Assembly (NCBI GenBank): GCA_018401565.1
Contig: JAGYKS010000024.1
Span: forward strand, 176,409 to 240,408
Reading direction: 5' to 3'
Length of the DNA: 64,000 nucleotides
Source of the DNA: Acidimicrobiales bacterium
GTDB taxonomy: Bacteria; Actinomycetota; Acidimicrobiia; Acidimicrobiales; Acidimicrobilacustridaceae
This document shows positions 47,707-59,723 of this stretch, piece after piece. The translations under genes and the position numbers were made by a program. Each line of letters begins with the position of its first letter. Within the stretch, counting starts at the first letter, position 1. The notes below the pieces were generated by a model. It ran no database searches and had not been told where the DNA came from. It saw only the letters and a program-made list of their open reading frames with translations.

Positions 47707-49084
47707 ATGACCGTCGCCCGCTTCGTGGTGGTGAACTACAACGGCGGTGACCTGGTGGTGGCGTGCATCGAGTCGATTCTGGCCCAGCGCTTCGACGGCA
47801 CCATCGACGTGGTGGTGGTCGACAACGCCAGCACCGACGGCAGCGTGGCAGCGGTGGTGGAGCGGTTCGGCGACGGTGTCCACCTGATCGCCAACACCGC
47901 CAACCTGGGCTTCGTGGCCGCCAATCAGGCCATGGGCAGTGTGCCCGGGCTCGCCGACGCCGACGTGGTGGCGTTGGTGAATCCCGACGCCACCATCGCC
48001 GTCGACTGGCTGACAGTGCTGGCTGATGCCCTGGCTGGTGACCCTGGTGTTGGGGCGGCCTCACCGTGCATGTTGTTCGCCCATCAATTCAGCGACCTGG
48101 TGATCACCGCCGCCAGCGAGACCTGCAGGTGGCGATCGGCGGGATCTGGCCGTGCAGCTGTGCGATGTGCGCATCGACGGCACCGCGCTGCTGGGCCGGG
48201 TGCACGCCGGTGATGGAGTGCACGACGTCGAGCAGGGGCCGTCGGGTGCGTTTCGTTGGTTGGCCGGTGTCGCCACCGTTGGCATCCCGGTGGACCGTCA
48301 CCACCCGGCCCGCACCGTGCAGCTGACCCTGGCCGCCCCCTCCACCAAGCAGGTCACGATCGGCGCATCTGCTGCCGGCCTATCCACTGGCAGCCCGTCT
48401 GCTGGCAAGCCGCCTGATCGAAGCGGTGCCAATGACCCGGCAGCAAGCGTGGAGGTCACCGTCGGGCCCCGCCCCACCACCCACACCGTGGTGCTGGCGG
48501 GCACTCCCCACGACCTGGTGGCCAATGCCGGGTCCATGGTGTTCGACGACGGCACCGGTGCCGACCGCGGCCACTTCGCACACCTGGGGCCGCCATTGGA
48601 TCAACCCTGCGACCTGTTCGCCTGGTGCGGTGGCGGGGTGCTGTTGCGGTCGTCGTACCTGGATGACGTCGGGGTGTTCGAACCCAGCCTGTTTTTGTAT
48701 TACGAAGACACCGACCTGTCGTGGCGTGGGCGGTCCATGGGATGGCGGCACGTGTACGTGCCTGCAGCCCGCATGCGCCACGTGCAGGGCGCCAGCGGGG
48801 GATCACTCAGCGACGTGTTCGTGGTGTCGACCACCCGCAACCGGATGGTGATGGTGATGCGCAACGGGTCGCCGGCGGTTGTGCGCCGGGCAGTGGGCGA
48901 TCTGGTGGGGTCGTTGTGGGCATCGCTGCGTTACGAGGTGCTGGGGCCGGTGCTGCACCTGCGTCGGCCCCAGCTGCGAATGCTCGGATTGCGGCTTCGG
49001 GCCGTCGGGGCCGTGGTGGCGGCGACCCCACAGGCACTGGCGGCACGGCGCACTCCTTCGTCGGGCGGCCAGGGTGCCCGCTGA
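47707..49084 (+). CDS. family 2 glycosyltransferase with an inserted ~150-residue domain (one frameshift)
   Basis: About 459 residues from ATG 47707. VVVNYNGGDLVVACIESILAQ and VVVVDNASTDGSVAAVVE are the GT-A nucleotide site, and NTANLGFVAANQAMG and VALVNPDATI (DxD-like) follow. The second half has CDLFAWCGGGVLLRSSYLDDVGVFEPSLFLYYEDTDLSWRGRSMGWR, the rhamnosyltransferase-like acceptor/ED block. Between them lies an extra beta-rich segment (VRIDGTALLGRV, VQLTLAAPSTKQVTIGA, VVLAGTPHDLVANAG) not found in ordinary WbbL-like enzymes. The frame breaks at ~48125. The C-terminus is amphipathic and basic. It probably transfers rhamnose or another sugar to a lipid-linked acceptor at the inner membrane face. 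It follows rmlD by 8 bases. Confidence 0.82.
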
Positions 49085-49160
49085 GGTGGTTGAAGCCGAT
49101 CTGGTGGCTCGCCACGAGGTACCGGCCGGGTCCGCACCGGGCCGCTAGGTTGGCACCCTG

Positions 49161-50571
49161 ATGGTTGCAACGCGGCGGGTTCTCATGCTGACAGCCGACC
49201 GGGTCGGCCCGTCCATGGCTGGCCCGGCCATCAGGGCCAGCGAACTTGCCGGGGTCCTGGCCGCTGATGGACACGACGTGGTGCTGGCCGCCCCGTGGGT
49301 GGATGGCGACGAGCCCGAAGAATCGGTCACCCCGGGTGTCTCGGGCACGTCGGGCACGTCGGGCACGTCGGGCACCTCGGACTCCTCGGGTACTCCGGGC
49401 TCCTCGGGTACTGGCGTGCGCCGGGTGCAGGCCTGGGGCGACGCCCTGCGGCCCCTGGCTGCCAACGCCGACGTGGTGGTGGCAATGACCGGTGTGTTGT
49501 TCGAGTTCCCGTGGCTCGCCGACCTGCGGGCGTCGGGAGTGCACATCGTGGCCGACGCCTACGACCCCGTGCTGTTTGAGGTGCTGGCCGGTCACGCCTC
49601 CACCCCCGAACCCGAGCGCTCCAACCGCATCGCCGATTCCGCCCGCCGGATGTGCGACCCGTTGGCGTGGGCCGACCTGGTGCTGTGTGCCACCACCTCA
49701 CAACGGCATCTGTTGCTGGGGGTGCTGGCCGCTCAGGGTCGTCTGGGGGCGGCCGCCTACGACGACAACCCCCGACTCGCCTCGGTGGTGGCCGAGGTCC
49801 CGTTCGGGTTGCCAGCCAGCCCTCCCACGCCGCCGGCCCCTGGCACCGGGCCGCTACGTGGACCACAGGGCCCGTTCGACGACACCGACACCATCTTGTT
49901 GTGGGGTGGGGGATTGTGGGACTGGCTTGACCCGGTCACTCTCGTGCACGCCGTGGCCGCCTGCGACGACCCCAGCGTCAAGGTGTTCTTCATGGCCGGC
50001 GACCACCCCACCCCCACGGTGCCCACCATGGCCATGGCCCACCGGGCCTGCTGCCGCTGCCGCTGCCGCCGGCCTGGACGCCGCTGGCACCGGTCAGGTG
50101 GTGTTTGCCGACCGGTGGGTGCCCTACGACGAGCGAGCCGGTTACCTGTGCGATGCCGACGTTGGCGTGTCGCTGGCCCCCGATCACGTCGAGACCACCT
50201 TCGCGTACCGCACGCGGGTGCTGGACTACCTGTGGGCGTCGCTGCCGGTGTTGTGCTCGGCTGGTGACGACCTGGCCGATCTTGTCGATCGCCACCAGCT
50301 GGGCATTGTGGTGCCCGCTGGCGACGTGGAAGCGGTCGCCGGGGCCATCGGCCGTGTACGCGAGGCCGGTTGGTATGCTGACGTGCGTTCCCGGGTGGCC
50401 TCCATGGCAACCACGGTGACCTGGCCAACGGTGGCCGGGCCCCTTCGGGCCTTTTGTCGAGAACCACGAACACTGTTGCCTGACCCTCCCACCCCCTCCC
50501 TCACCCCTGTCACGCCCGGCGTTACCCGGCGCGTGCTGTCGGGCGTGCGTCGACGGCTGGTGCAGCCATGA
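49161..50571 (+). CDS. GT-B fold glycosyltransferase (GT4-like) with a Ser/Gly/Thr repeat insert (one frameshift)
   Basis: About 470 residues. The N-terminal Rossmann domain opens RRVLMLTADRVGPSMAGPAIRASELAGVLAADGHDVVLAAP, the usual GT4 entry. It includes VVVAMTGVLFEFPWLADL and DPLAWADLVLCATTSQRHLLLG, and the donor domain has TILLWGGGLWDWLDP. After a break at ~50050 it continues VVFADRWVPYDERAGYLCDADVGVSLAPDHVETTFAYRTRVLDYLWASLPVLCSAGDDLADLV, the nucleotide-sugar site. Residues ~61-84 are SGTSG-type units from a 9-bp repeat. The stop overlaps the ABC permease start (ATGA 50568-50571), so it is coupled to the exporter. Sugar specificity unknown. Confidence 0.85.
49341..49412. repeat. 9-bp in-frame tandem repeat, 8 copies
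   Basis: Eight 9-base units, tcgggcacg three times then variants (tcgggcacc, tcggactcc, tcgggtact, ccgggctcc, tcgggtact). They code for Ser-Gly-Thr-type triplets inside the GT4-like enzyme, in a loop after the first Rossmann strands. Confidence 0.92.
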
Positions 50572-51377
50572 CCACCCCGGTTGAGATCTGGACCTACCGC
50601 AACCTCATCTGGAACCTCACCCAGCGGGAACTGCGCAGCCGGTACAAAAAGAGCATCCTGGGCTGGCTGTGGTCGCTCATCAATCCGGCCGCCACCCTGC
50701 TGATCTTCAGCGTGGTGTTCGGAACCTTCCTGCGCATCGTGCCGCCCCCATTTCCCGACGGCAGCGAGGGCATCTTCGCCATCTACCTGTTCGCCGGCCT
50801 GATCATCTGGAACTTCTTCAATGGCACCGTCACCGGGGCCATGGGGGCATTGCAGGGTGCGGGTCCGCTGCTGAGCAAGGTGTATTTCCCACCGGCGTGT
50901 CCGGCCATCGCCAACATGATCACCGTGCTCACCCAGACGCTGCTGGAGTCGCTGATCCTGGTGGTGGTGTTGCTGGTGATCGGCAACCTGGGTTGGCAGA
51001 TCGTGCTGTTCCCGGTGCTGATGGTGTTCGTGATGCTGTTCTCGCTTGGCATCGGGCTGTTCGTCAGCATCTACAACGTGTACTACCGCGACGTGTCGTA
51101 CCTGGTCACCATCTTGTTGCAGGCGCTGTTTTACGCCACCCCCATCATCTACACCATCAACCTGGTGCCCGATCAGCTGTTTGGCCTGCCCATGAATACC
51201 CTGGTGCGACTCAACCCCATCACCCAGATGGTGGACTTCTCCCGGGACCTGTTCTATCTGCAGCAACTGCCGTCGTGGTCCACGGTGATCGGGCTGGCCG
51301 TGTCGTGCACGCTCACCTTCGCCGTGGGATGGTGGCTGTTTGGCCGCAAGGCCCTGACCGTGACCGAGGAGCTGTGA
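50568..51377 (+). CDS. ABC transporter permease for polysaccharide export (Wzm/TagG type)
   Basis: A 269-residue ABC-2 permease with six membrane segments. NLTQRELRSRYKKSILGWLWSLINPAATLLIFSVVFG is the amphipathic entry helix and first TM of O-antigen/teichoic-acid exporters. It continues YLFAGLIIWNFFNGTVTGAMGAL, LLSKVYFPPACPAIANM and YYRDVSYLVTILLQALFYATPIIY. The end (NPITQMVDFSRDLFY, FAVGWWLFGRKALTVTEEL) is equally characteristic. It forms the membrane channel that carries a lipid-linked glycan out of the cell. Coupled at both ends: ATGA with the upstream glycosyltransferase and GTGA with the ATPase (51374-51377). Confidence 0.94.
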   Translation: MTTPVEIWTYRNLIWNLTQRELRSRYKKSILGWLWSLINPAATLLIFSVVFGTFLRIVPPPFPDGSEGIFAIYLFAGLIIWNFFNGTVTGAMGALQGAGPLLSKVYFPPACPAIANMITVLTQTLLESLILVVVLLVIGNLGWQIVLFPVLMVFVMLFSLGIGLFVSIYNVYYRDVSYLVTILLQALFYATPIIYTINLVPDQLFGLPMNTLVRLNPITQMVDFSRDLFYLQQLPSWSTVIGLAVSCTLTFAVGWWLFGRKALTVTEEL

Positions 51378-52762
51378 GCGAGCACCCCGCCATCGTGGTT
51401 GACGACGTGTCCAAGCAGTTCCGGCTGTACCGCGAACGCGCCGGCAGCATCAAGGAAATGATCACGTCGCGCAACTTCGGTCGCTACGACGAGTTCATGG
51501 CGTTGCAGAACGTCTCGCTCGAGGTGCCTCAGGGGTCGGTGTACGGGTTGGTGGGCCACAACGGCTCAGGCAAGTCCAGCCTGCTGCGGCTGGTGGCCGG
51601 CATCCAGCGCCCCACCACCGGACGCATCACCACCAAGGGCCGCATCTCGGCCTTGCTGGAGTTGGGCGCCGGGTTCCACCCCGACCTGAGCGGCCGCGAG
51701 AACATCTACCTGAATGCCTCCATTTTGGGCATCCGCCGCAAGCAGTGCGACCTCATCATCGACGACATCATCGACTTTTCCGGCCTGCACGAATTCATCG
51801 ACTCACCGGTGCGCCACTACTCGTCGGGCATGTACGTGCGCCTGGGGTTCGCCGTGGCCGTGCACGTCGACCCGCAGATCCTCATCGTGGACGAGGTCAT
51901 CGCCGTGGGCGACGAGGAGTTCCAGCGTCGCTGTTTCGAACACCTGCACAAGCTGCGTGGCGAGGGTGTCACCATCATGTTTGTCACCCACAGCCTTGGG
52001 CTCGTGCGCGGCATGTGCGACCGTGCCGCCTGGCTCGAACACGGCAAGATGCTGCTGGAAGGCAACGCCGGCGACGTGGTCAACGCCTACCTGGCCGAAG
52101 TCAACGAGGCCGAGGCCGCCCGGCTCGAAGAAGCCGACGCCCGGTCGGTGGAACTGGCTGCCCAGGCCCGAGAGGCCGTGGAGGGCGAGTCGGCACAAGA
52201 TGCCGAGCGCTCGGCGCTGCACCAGCCCGCCCCGGCGTCCAAGCGTCCCATCTCGCTGGGGGAGGTGGAGTTCGTCAACGGTGCCGGCGAGGTGGTGCCG
52301 GTGGCCCGCACCCACGACCCGCTCACCATTCGCATCCACTACCGCTGCCACGAACCACTGCCTGACCCGCTGTTCTCGTTTTCCATCGAGAACGAGGCCA
52401 GTGTGTACGTGGCCAACCCCGGGATGATTGGCACCGACCGGGCCCGGGTGGAACTCACCGGTGAGGGCTTCGTGGACTACCACCTCGACAGCCTCCCGTT
52501 GTCCGAAGGTCTGTACCGCATTTCGGTGGCGATTCACTCCAGCCAGGCCCCGGTGTGCTTCGACAAGATCACCGACGCCCGCACCCTGCGGATCCAGCCC
52601 GCCGAGCGTCCCGTGCACGGCATAGTGGACCTGGGCGGCACATGGGCGCCGGCGCTCACCGACCTCCGTGCGTCACCCCGTCAGCCCGTCATTGCAGCCG
52701 CCGCCTCAGCCCCGTCATCGCGACCCCCCTCGCCGCCCGACGACCCGGTACCGGACTCATGA
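51374..52762 (+). CDS. ABC transporter ATPase for polysaccharide export with a C-terminal carbohydrate-binding domain (Wzt type)
   Basis: A 462-residue protein. Residues ~1-240 are the ATPase: Walker A GHNGSGKSS, signature YSSGMYVRLG, Walker B ILIVDEV, switch His in VTHS, and the Wzt/TagH word LLELGAGFHPDLSGRENIYLNASILG. A coiled-coil-like, Glu/Ala-rich linker (~240-285) leads to a ~150-residue C-terminal beta domain (LGEVEFVNGAGEVV, PLTIRIHYRCHEPL, FSFSIENEASVYVANPG, GLYRISVAIHS). In Wzt this domain reads the terminal modification of the finished O-antigen, so the exported glycan here may be capped. It ends with a Pro/Ser/Ala tail overlapping the next gene (ATGA 52759-52762). Confidence 0.93.
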   Translation: MSEHPAIVVDDVSKQFRLYRERAGSIKEMITSRNFGRYDEFMALQNVSLEVPQGSVYGLVGHNGSGKSSLLRLVAGIQRPTTGRITTKGRISALLELGAGFHPDLSGRENIYLNASILGIRRKQCDLIIDDIIDFSGLHEFIDSPVRHYSSGMYVRLGFAVAVHVDPQILIVDEVIAVGDEEFQRRCFEHLHKLRGEGVTIMFVTHSLGLVRGMCDRAAWLEHGKMLLEGNAGDVVNAYLAEVNEAEAARLEEADARSVELAAQAREAVEGESAQDAERSALHQPAPASKRPISLGEVEFVNGAGEVVPVARTHDPLTIRIHYRCHEPLPDPLFSFSIENEASVYVANPGMIGTDRARVELTGEGFVDYHLDSLPLSEGLYRISVAIHSSQAPVCFDKITDARTLRIQPAERPVHGIVDLGGTWAPALTDLRASPRQPVIAAAASAPSSRPPSPPDDPVPDS

Positions 52763-55747
52763 CCCCCTCCACACCCGATCGCGACCAGATCAAGGCCGTG
52801 CTGGCCAGGGCCCTGCCGCCAGACTCGTCGAGGCGCCGGGTGGCCCGGGTAGGACGCCAGTTGGCCCGTGACGGTCGCCGCTACGCCCATCGCATGGGCA
52901 GCCTGTGGCAGCACGCCTCGCAGCCGGTACCCAGCGATCCCACCTACGGAGCGTGGTTCACCGACCATCGCCTCACCCCCGATCAGGTCGCCGACCAGCG
53001 TCGCATCGCCAAGGATCGCACCGACACTGCCGCCATGGACGTCGTGGTGGTCGACCATGGCGACCCCGCCGGATTGCGCCGCACCATGGTGTCGCTCGAG
53101 GGTCAGTCCAGTTCGGGCAGCAACGTGACGGTGACCGATCCTGCCGGTCTGGCCGCCGCGTAGCTGCGGCCATGGCCGCTGGCGGGCCGGCCTCGATGCT
53201 GGCGGTGGTTGCCGCCGGTGACGCCTTCGAACCCGACTGGGCGTTTCAGGTCACCGCCACCGCCCACGACAACCCCGTGCTCGACATCATCGGCTGGGAC
53301 GACGACGTTGTGGTCGACGGCAACCTCACCGACCCGCGTTTTCGACCACGGTGGTCTCCCGAGATGCTTTTGGGAGCCAACTACCTGGGTCGGTCGTTTG
53401 CCGTGCGCCACCGGGTCATCACCGCAGCCGGTGGCCTGGGTGTGGACGACGTCAACGACGACGCCGCCTGGTGGGACCTGCTGTTGCGTTGTGACTTCGA
53501 TGCCGGGCGTGTGGGCCGCATCCCGCGGGTACTGGCCCATCTCGCCGCCCGGCCGACGGCCAGCGCTGCCCGGCGCACCACCGTGGTGGGCGACCATCTC
53601 GACCGCCTGGGCCGAACAGCCACGCTGAGCCCCACCGCCGACGGCGTGCACATCACCTTTGCCCCGAGCAGTGGCCCACGGTCAGCATCGTCATTCCCAC
53701 CCGGCACAACCGCACCATGCTCGAGCGGTGCCTGCCCAGTCTGGCCACCACCGACTACCCGTCGTTCAACGTGCTGGTGGTGGACAACGGCGACCACACC
53801 CCCGCCAACGAGGCCTGGTACCACCAGCTCAACGACGCCCTGCCCACCCCGCTGGACCTCACCGTCACGTGGTGGGATCAGCCGTTCAACTACTCGCAGG
53901 TCAACAACGTGGCTGCCGCCGCCACCACCGGCGAGGTGCTGCTGTTTCTCAACGACGACACCGAGGTGCTCACCGCCAACTGGCTGCGCACGATGGTGGG
54001 TTGGGCGGTGCAGCCCGAGATCGGCCTGGTGGGCATGCAACTGCTGGCCCCCGACGACACCATCCAGCACGGCGGTGTGGTGCTGGGCATGAACGGCTTC
54101 GCCGACCATCTGTTCGAAGGCATGGTGCCGGGGGTCGACACCATGTTCGGGCCCACGTGGTGGGTGCGCAACTGTCTGTCGGTGACCGCCGCGTGCGTGG
54201 CCGTGCGCCGTGACCTGTTCGACCAGCTCGGCGGCTTCGACGAGAAGTTCGTGCTGTGCGGCAGTGACGTGGTGCTGGGTCTCGACGCCGCCGACGCCGG
54301 CTACCGCAGCGTGGTGGTGCCCGACCACGGCATGCGCCATCTGGAGTCGGCCACCCGTGGCACGTCGGTGCCCGGCGAGGACTTCCACGCCAGCTGGTGG
54401 CGCTACCAGAAGTACCTGCGAGGTGGTGATCCGTACTTCAGCCCCAACCTGTCGCTGATGAACCGCACACCGGTGTTGCGCAGCTTCGACGAGCCCAGCC
54501 CCATGGTGAAGGTGGGCGACGTGCTCAACCGGTCGTTCACCGTGTTTCGCCAGTCCAGCACCGCAGCCGAGTCCGCCCATCTGGCCGACACCTGCCGGGC
54601 CACCGACGCCACCGCCGAGGCCGTGGCCGCCCTGCACGCCGCCACCACCGGGCGCGTCGAGGTGCGCACGGTGAACTGGCACGTGCCCGACATCGACAGC
54701 CCGTTCTACGGCGGCATCAACACCGCCCTGCGCATCGCCGACACGCTGGCCAAAGACCACGGCGTCACCAACCGGTTCATCATCACCGCCGCCCCCAACG
54801 AGGCGTTCTTCCGGTCGGCACTGGCCGCCGCGTTTCCGGCCCTCACCGACTGCGACCTGATGTTCGTCGACGGCAGCCCGGCGTCACTGGCCCACACGCC
54901 GCCGGCCGACGTTGCCATCGCCACACTGTGGACCACCGCCTACCAGGTGGCGGCTGCCACCGGGATCGGGCGCAAGTTCTATCTGATCCAGGACTTCGAG
55001 CCGATGTTCTACCCGGCCGGCACCAACTACGCCCTGTGCGAAGAGGGCTACCGCCTCAACCTGTACGGATTGTGCAACACCCACCGTCTGCGCCATCTGT
55101 ATGCCGACCGGTACGACGGCGTCGGCTGGTCGTTCATGCCGGCGGTCGACGACAGCGTGTTCCACGCCCGGGGACGCACCAACGTCGACCACAACGACAT
55201 CGCCACGGTGTTCGTGTACGCCCGTCCCGGCCATTGGCGCAACTGCTGGGAACTGGCCGCCCCTGCGCTCGAGCAGGTCAAGCGTCGGCTGGGCGACAAG
55301 GTGCGCATCGTCACCGCCGGGTCGTGGGCCGGGTCAGACGACCTCGGCAGTGGGGTGACGCACCTGGGCCTGTTGGATTACGCCGAGACCGGTCAGCTGT
55401 ACCGCACCTGCGACGTGGGCGTTGCGCTCACGGTGTCGGAGCATCCGTCGTACCTGCCCCTGGAACTCATGGCCTGTGGGGTGCCGGTGGTGGCGTTCGA
55501 CAACCCGGCTGGCGACTGGATCCTGCACCACGGCGAAAACTCGCTGCGGGCCCGTCGCACCATCGACGGTCTGGCCGACGCCATCGGCGACCTGGCCGCC
55601 GACGCCGCTGCCCGCAAGGCCATGTCAGCCGGGGCGCTGGCCACCATCGCCGAGGGGTTCTCCAACTGGCCCGCCGCCCTTGGCGACATCTACGACTACC
55701 TGTGCGATCCCGACGCTGCCATCGCCACCCAGTCGGGCAGCGACTGA
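52759..55747 (+). CDS. double glycosyltransferase: GT2 domain plus WsaF-like rhamnosyltransferase domain (two frameshifts)
   Basis: About 995 residues. An N-terminal ~300-residue segment (AMDVVVVDHGDPAGLRRTMVSLEGQ; GWDDDVVVDGNLTDPRFRP) resembles a partial GT2 module. After the break at ~53690 comes a complete GT2: VSIVIPTRHNRTMLERCLPSL, VLVVDNGD, PFNYSQVNNVAAAATTGEVLLFLNDDTEV (DxD) and CVAVRRDLFDQLGGFDEKF. The last ~370 residues (NWHVPDIDSPFYGGINTALRIADTLA, FYLIQDFEPMFYPAGTNYALCEEGYRLNLYGLCNTHRL, VGVALTVSEHPSYLPLELMACGVPVVAF) match the WsaF beta-1,2-rhamnosyltransferase of Geobacillus S-layer glycans. The other break is at ~53160. It probably builds or caps a rhamnan for the adjacent exporter. 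Confidence 0.87.
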
Positions 55748-55809
55748 CGCCCACCCCCCACCCGGCAGTGCCGCCTTTCTCGGGGGCGCCCTCTTGAGGG
55801 GCGCACGCC

Positions 55810-56766
55810 TCAGGGGCGCTGGGCGGTCATCCAGGTGTCCAGCACCCGGCGGGCCGCTGCCGATGGTGGCACCGTCCCCGCCGCCACCTGCGGCTCAAGC
55901 TCGTCGAGCTGCTGGCGAACCACCTTGTCGGTGGCCAGCCGGTCCACCAGCGCCCCGCGCAGTTCGTTCCACATGGCGTCAACGGCCTGTGCCGACCGAT
56001 GCCCGGTGAACTCACCGCTGGCCCGCAGGTCGGTGGCAAAGCGCTGCAGGGCATCCCACACCTCGGTCACCCCGGTGGCGGTTGCCGCCGAACACGTCAG
56101 CACCTCGGCACGCCACGACGCCCAGCGGGGGCGCAGCAATCCCAGGGCGTTGCGGTAGTCGGCAGCTGAGCGGCCGGCAGCCGGAGCCAGATCACCGTCG
56201 GCCTTGGTCACCACCACCAGATCGGCCAACTCCATGATGCCGCGCTTGATGCCCTGCAGTTCGTCGCCGCCACCCGGGCTCACCAGCACCACAAAGGCGT
56301 CCACCATGGCGGCCACGGCCACCTCGGACTGGCCCACCCCGATGGTTTCCACCACCACCACGTCGTAGCCGGCCGCCTCGCACAGGGCGATGGCGTCACG
56401 GGTGCGTCGGGCCACACCGCCCAGCTCACCGCCACCGGGGCTGGGGCGGATGAAGGCGTTGTCATGACGGGACAGCTCGGGCATGCGGGTCTTGTCGCCC
56501 AGAATCGACCCGCCGGTCACGCTCGACGACGGATCCACCGCCAGCACCGCCAGCCGGTGGCCGGCATCAACCACACCACGCCCGAAGGCCTCGATGAACG
56601 TGGACTTGCCCACCCCCGGTGGCCCCGAGATGCCGATGCGCAGGGTGTCAGTCGATGATGGCCCCAACAGGGCCAACACCTGCTCGGCTGTGGCGCGATG
56701 GTCAGGTCGCGATGATTCGGCCAGGGTGATGGCCCGGGCAAGGTCCCGCCGGTCACCGGCGCGCAC
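55810..56766 (-). CDS. meaB: methylmalonyl-CoA mutase-associated GTPase
   Basis: A 318-residue G3E-family GTPase. Walker A GISGPPGVGKSTFIEAF, VDPSSSVTGGSILGDKTRM (the MeaB/ArgK switch motif), FIRPSPGGGELGGVARRTRDA, VVVETIGVGQSEVAVA and VVTKADGDL for guanine specificity. The C-terminal dimerisation region is RRVLDTW. It guards and reloads methylmalonyl-CoA mutase with adenosylcobalamin. It follows the mutase gene with a 36-base gap from the GTG taken here (56766). The frame is open a little further back without a better start. Confidence 0.93.
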   Translation of the reverse strand: MRAGDRRDLARAITLAESSRPDHRATAEQVLALLGPSSTDTLRIGISGPPGVGKSTFIEAFGRGVVDAGHRLAVLAVDPSSSVTGGSILGDKTRMPELSRHDNAFIRPSPGGGELGGVARRTRDAIALCEAAGYDVVVVETIGVGQSEVAVAAMVDAFVVLVSPGGGDELQGIKRGIMELADLVVVTKADGDLAPAAGRSAADYRNALGLLRPRWASWRAEVLTCSAATATGVTEVWDALQRFATDLRASGEFTGHRSAQAVDAMWNELRGALVDRLATDKVVRQQLDELEPQVAAGTVPPSAAARRVLDTWMTAQRP

Positions 56767-56802
56767 GCCAGCGGCCAGTGCCGGCAGCAGCGTCGTCGGC
56801 GC

Positions 56803-58953
<2,151 letters not shown>

Positions 58954-59015
58954 GGCCTCAACGTTACGGGCTGGCGGCCATCGGTACCGAAACCGGGCCG
59001 TGGCATGCTGGAACC

Positions 59016-59693
59016 ATGACATCAGACACTCCGTGGCACGCGCTGCGGTTCGAGGGCGTCCATCTGGCCTTCGACACCCCGTCGGGGCCCGCCGAGGTGC
59101 TGCGCGGCATCAGCGTGACCGTGCCACTGGACGGCATCACTGCGGTGGTGGGGCCATCGGGGTCGGGCAAGTCGTCGATGTTGAGGTTGTGCAACCGCCT
59201 CGAGGTGCCAACGTCGGGGCACGTCACCCTCGACGGCACCGACCTGGCCGACCTCGACCCGCTGGCGTTGCGACGGCGGGTGGGCATGGTGTTCCAGCGT
59301 CCGGTGCTGTTTGCCGGCACGGTGGCCGACAATCTGGCCGTGGCCGCCCCTGGCATCGACACCGACCCCGCCGCCGGTGCCGCCGCGCTGGCCCGGTGTG
59401 GCCTCGGTGCCGATCTGCTGGACCGCACCGCCGACCAGTTGTCGGGTGGCGAGGCCCAGCGCATGTGTCTCGCCCGCACCCTGTGCACCGACCCTGAGGT
59501 GGTGCTCATGGACGAGGTCACGTCGTCGCTGGATCCCGCAGCGCGCGCCACCATCGAGGCGCTGGCTACCGAGCTGACCGCCGACGGCATCGCCGTGCTG
59601 TGGGTCACCCACGACCACGACCAGGCCCGCCGGATTGCCCAACGCACCGTGGTGGTCGACGACGGCGTTGTCGTGGCCGTCGAGCAGTCATGA
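59016..59693 (+). CDS. ABC transporter ATPase (FetA/YbbL-like)
   Basis: A 225-residue ATPase. Walker [13 protein letters not shown]-loop [12 protein letters not shown], signature LSGGEAQRM, Walker B VVLMDEV and switch His in [26 protein letters not shown] is typical of the FetA/YbbL group. It pairs with the FetB-like permease 30 bases downstream. In E. coli FetAB exports iron and protects against oxidative stress; that function is inferred here from homology. ATG 59016 is divergent from the methylmalonyl-CoA mutase gene across ~60 bases. Confidence 0.85.
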   Translation: MTSDTPWHALRFEGVHLAFDTPSGPAEVLRGISVTVPLDGITAVVGPSGSGKSSMLRLCNRLEVPTSGHVTLDGTDLADLDPLALRRRVGMVFQRPVLFAGTVADNLAVAAPGIDTDPAAGAAALARCGLGADLLDRTADQLSGGEAQRMCLARTLCTDPEVVLMDEVTSSLDPAARATIEALATELTADGIAVLWVTHDHDQARRIAQRTVVVDDGVVVAVEQS

Positions 59694-59723
59694 GGATCGG
59701 GCACCCATGAGCATCGAGCAGTC

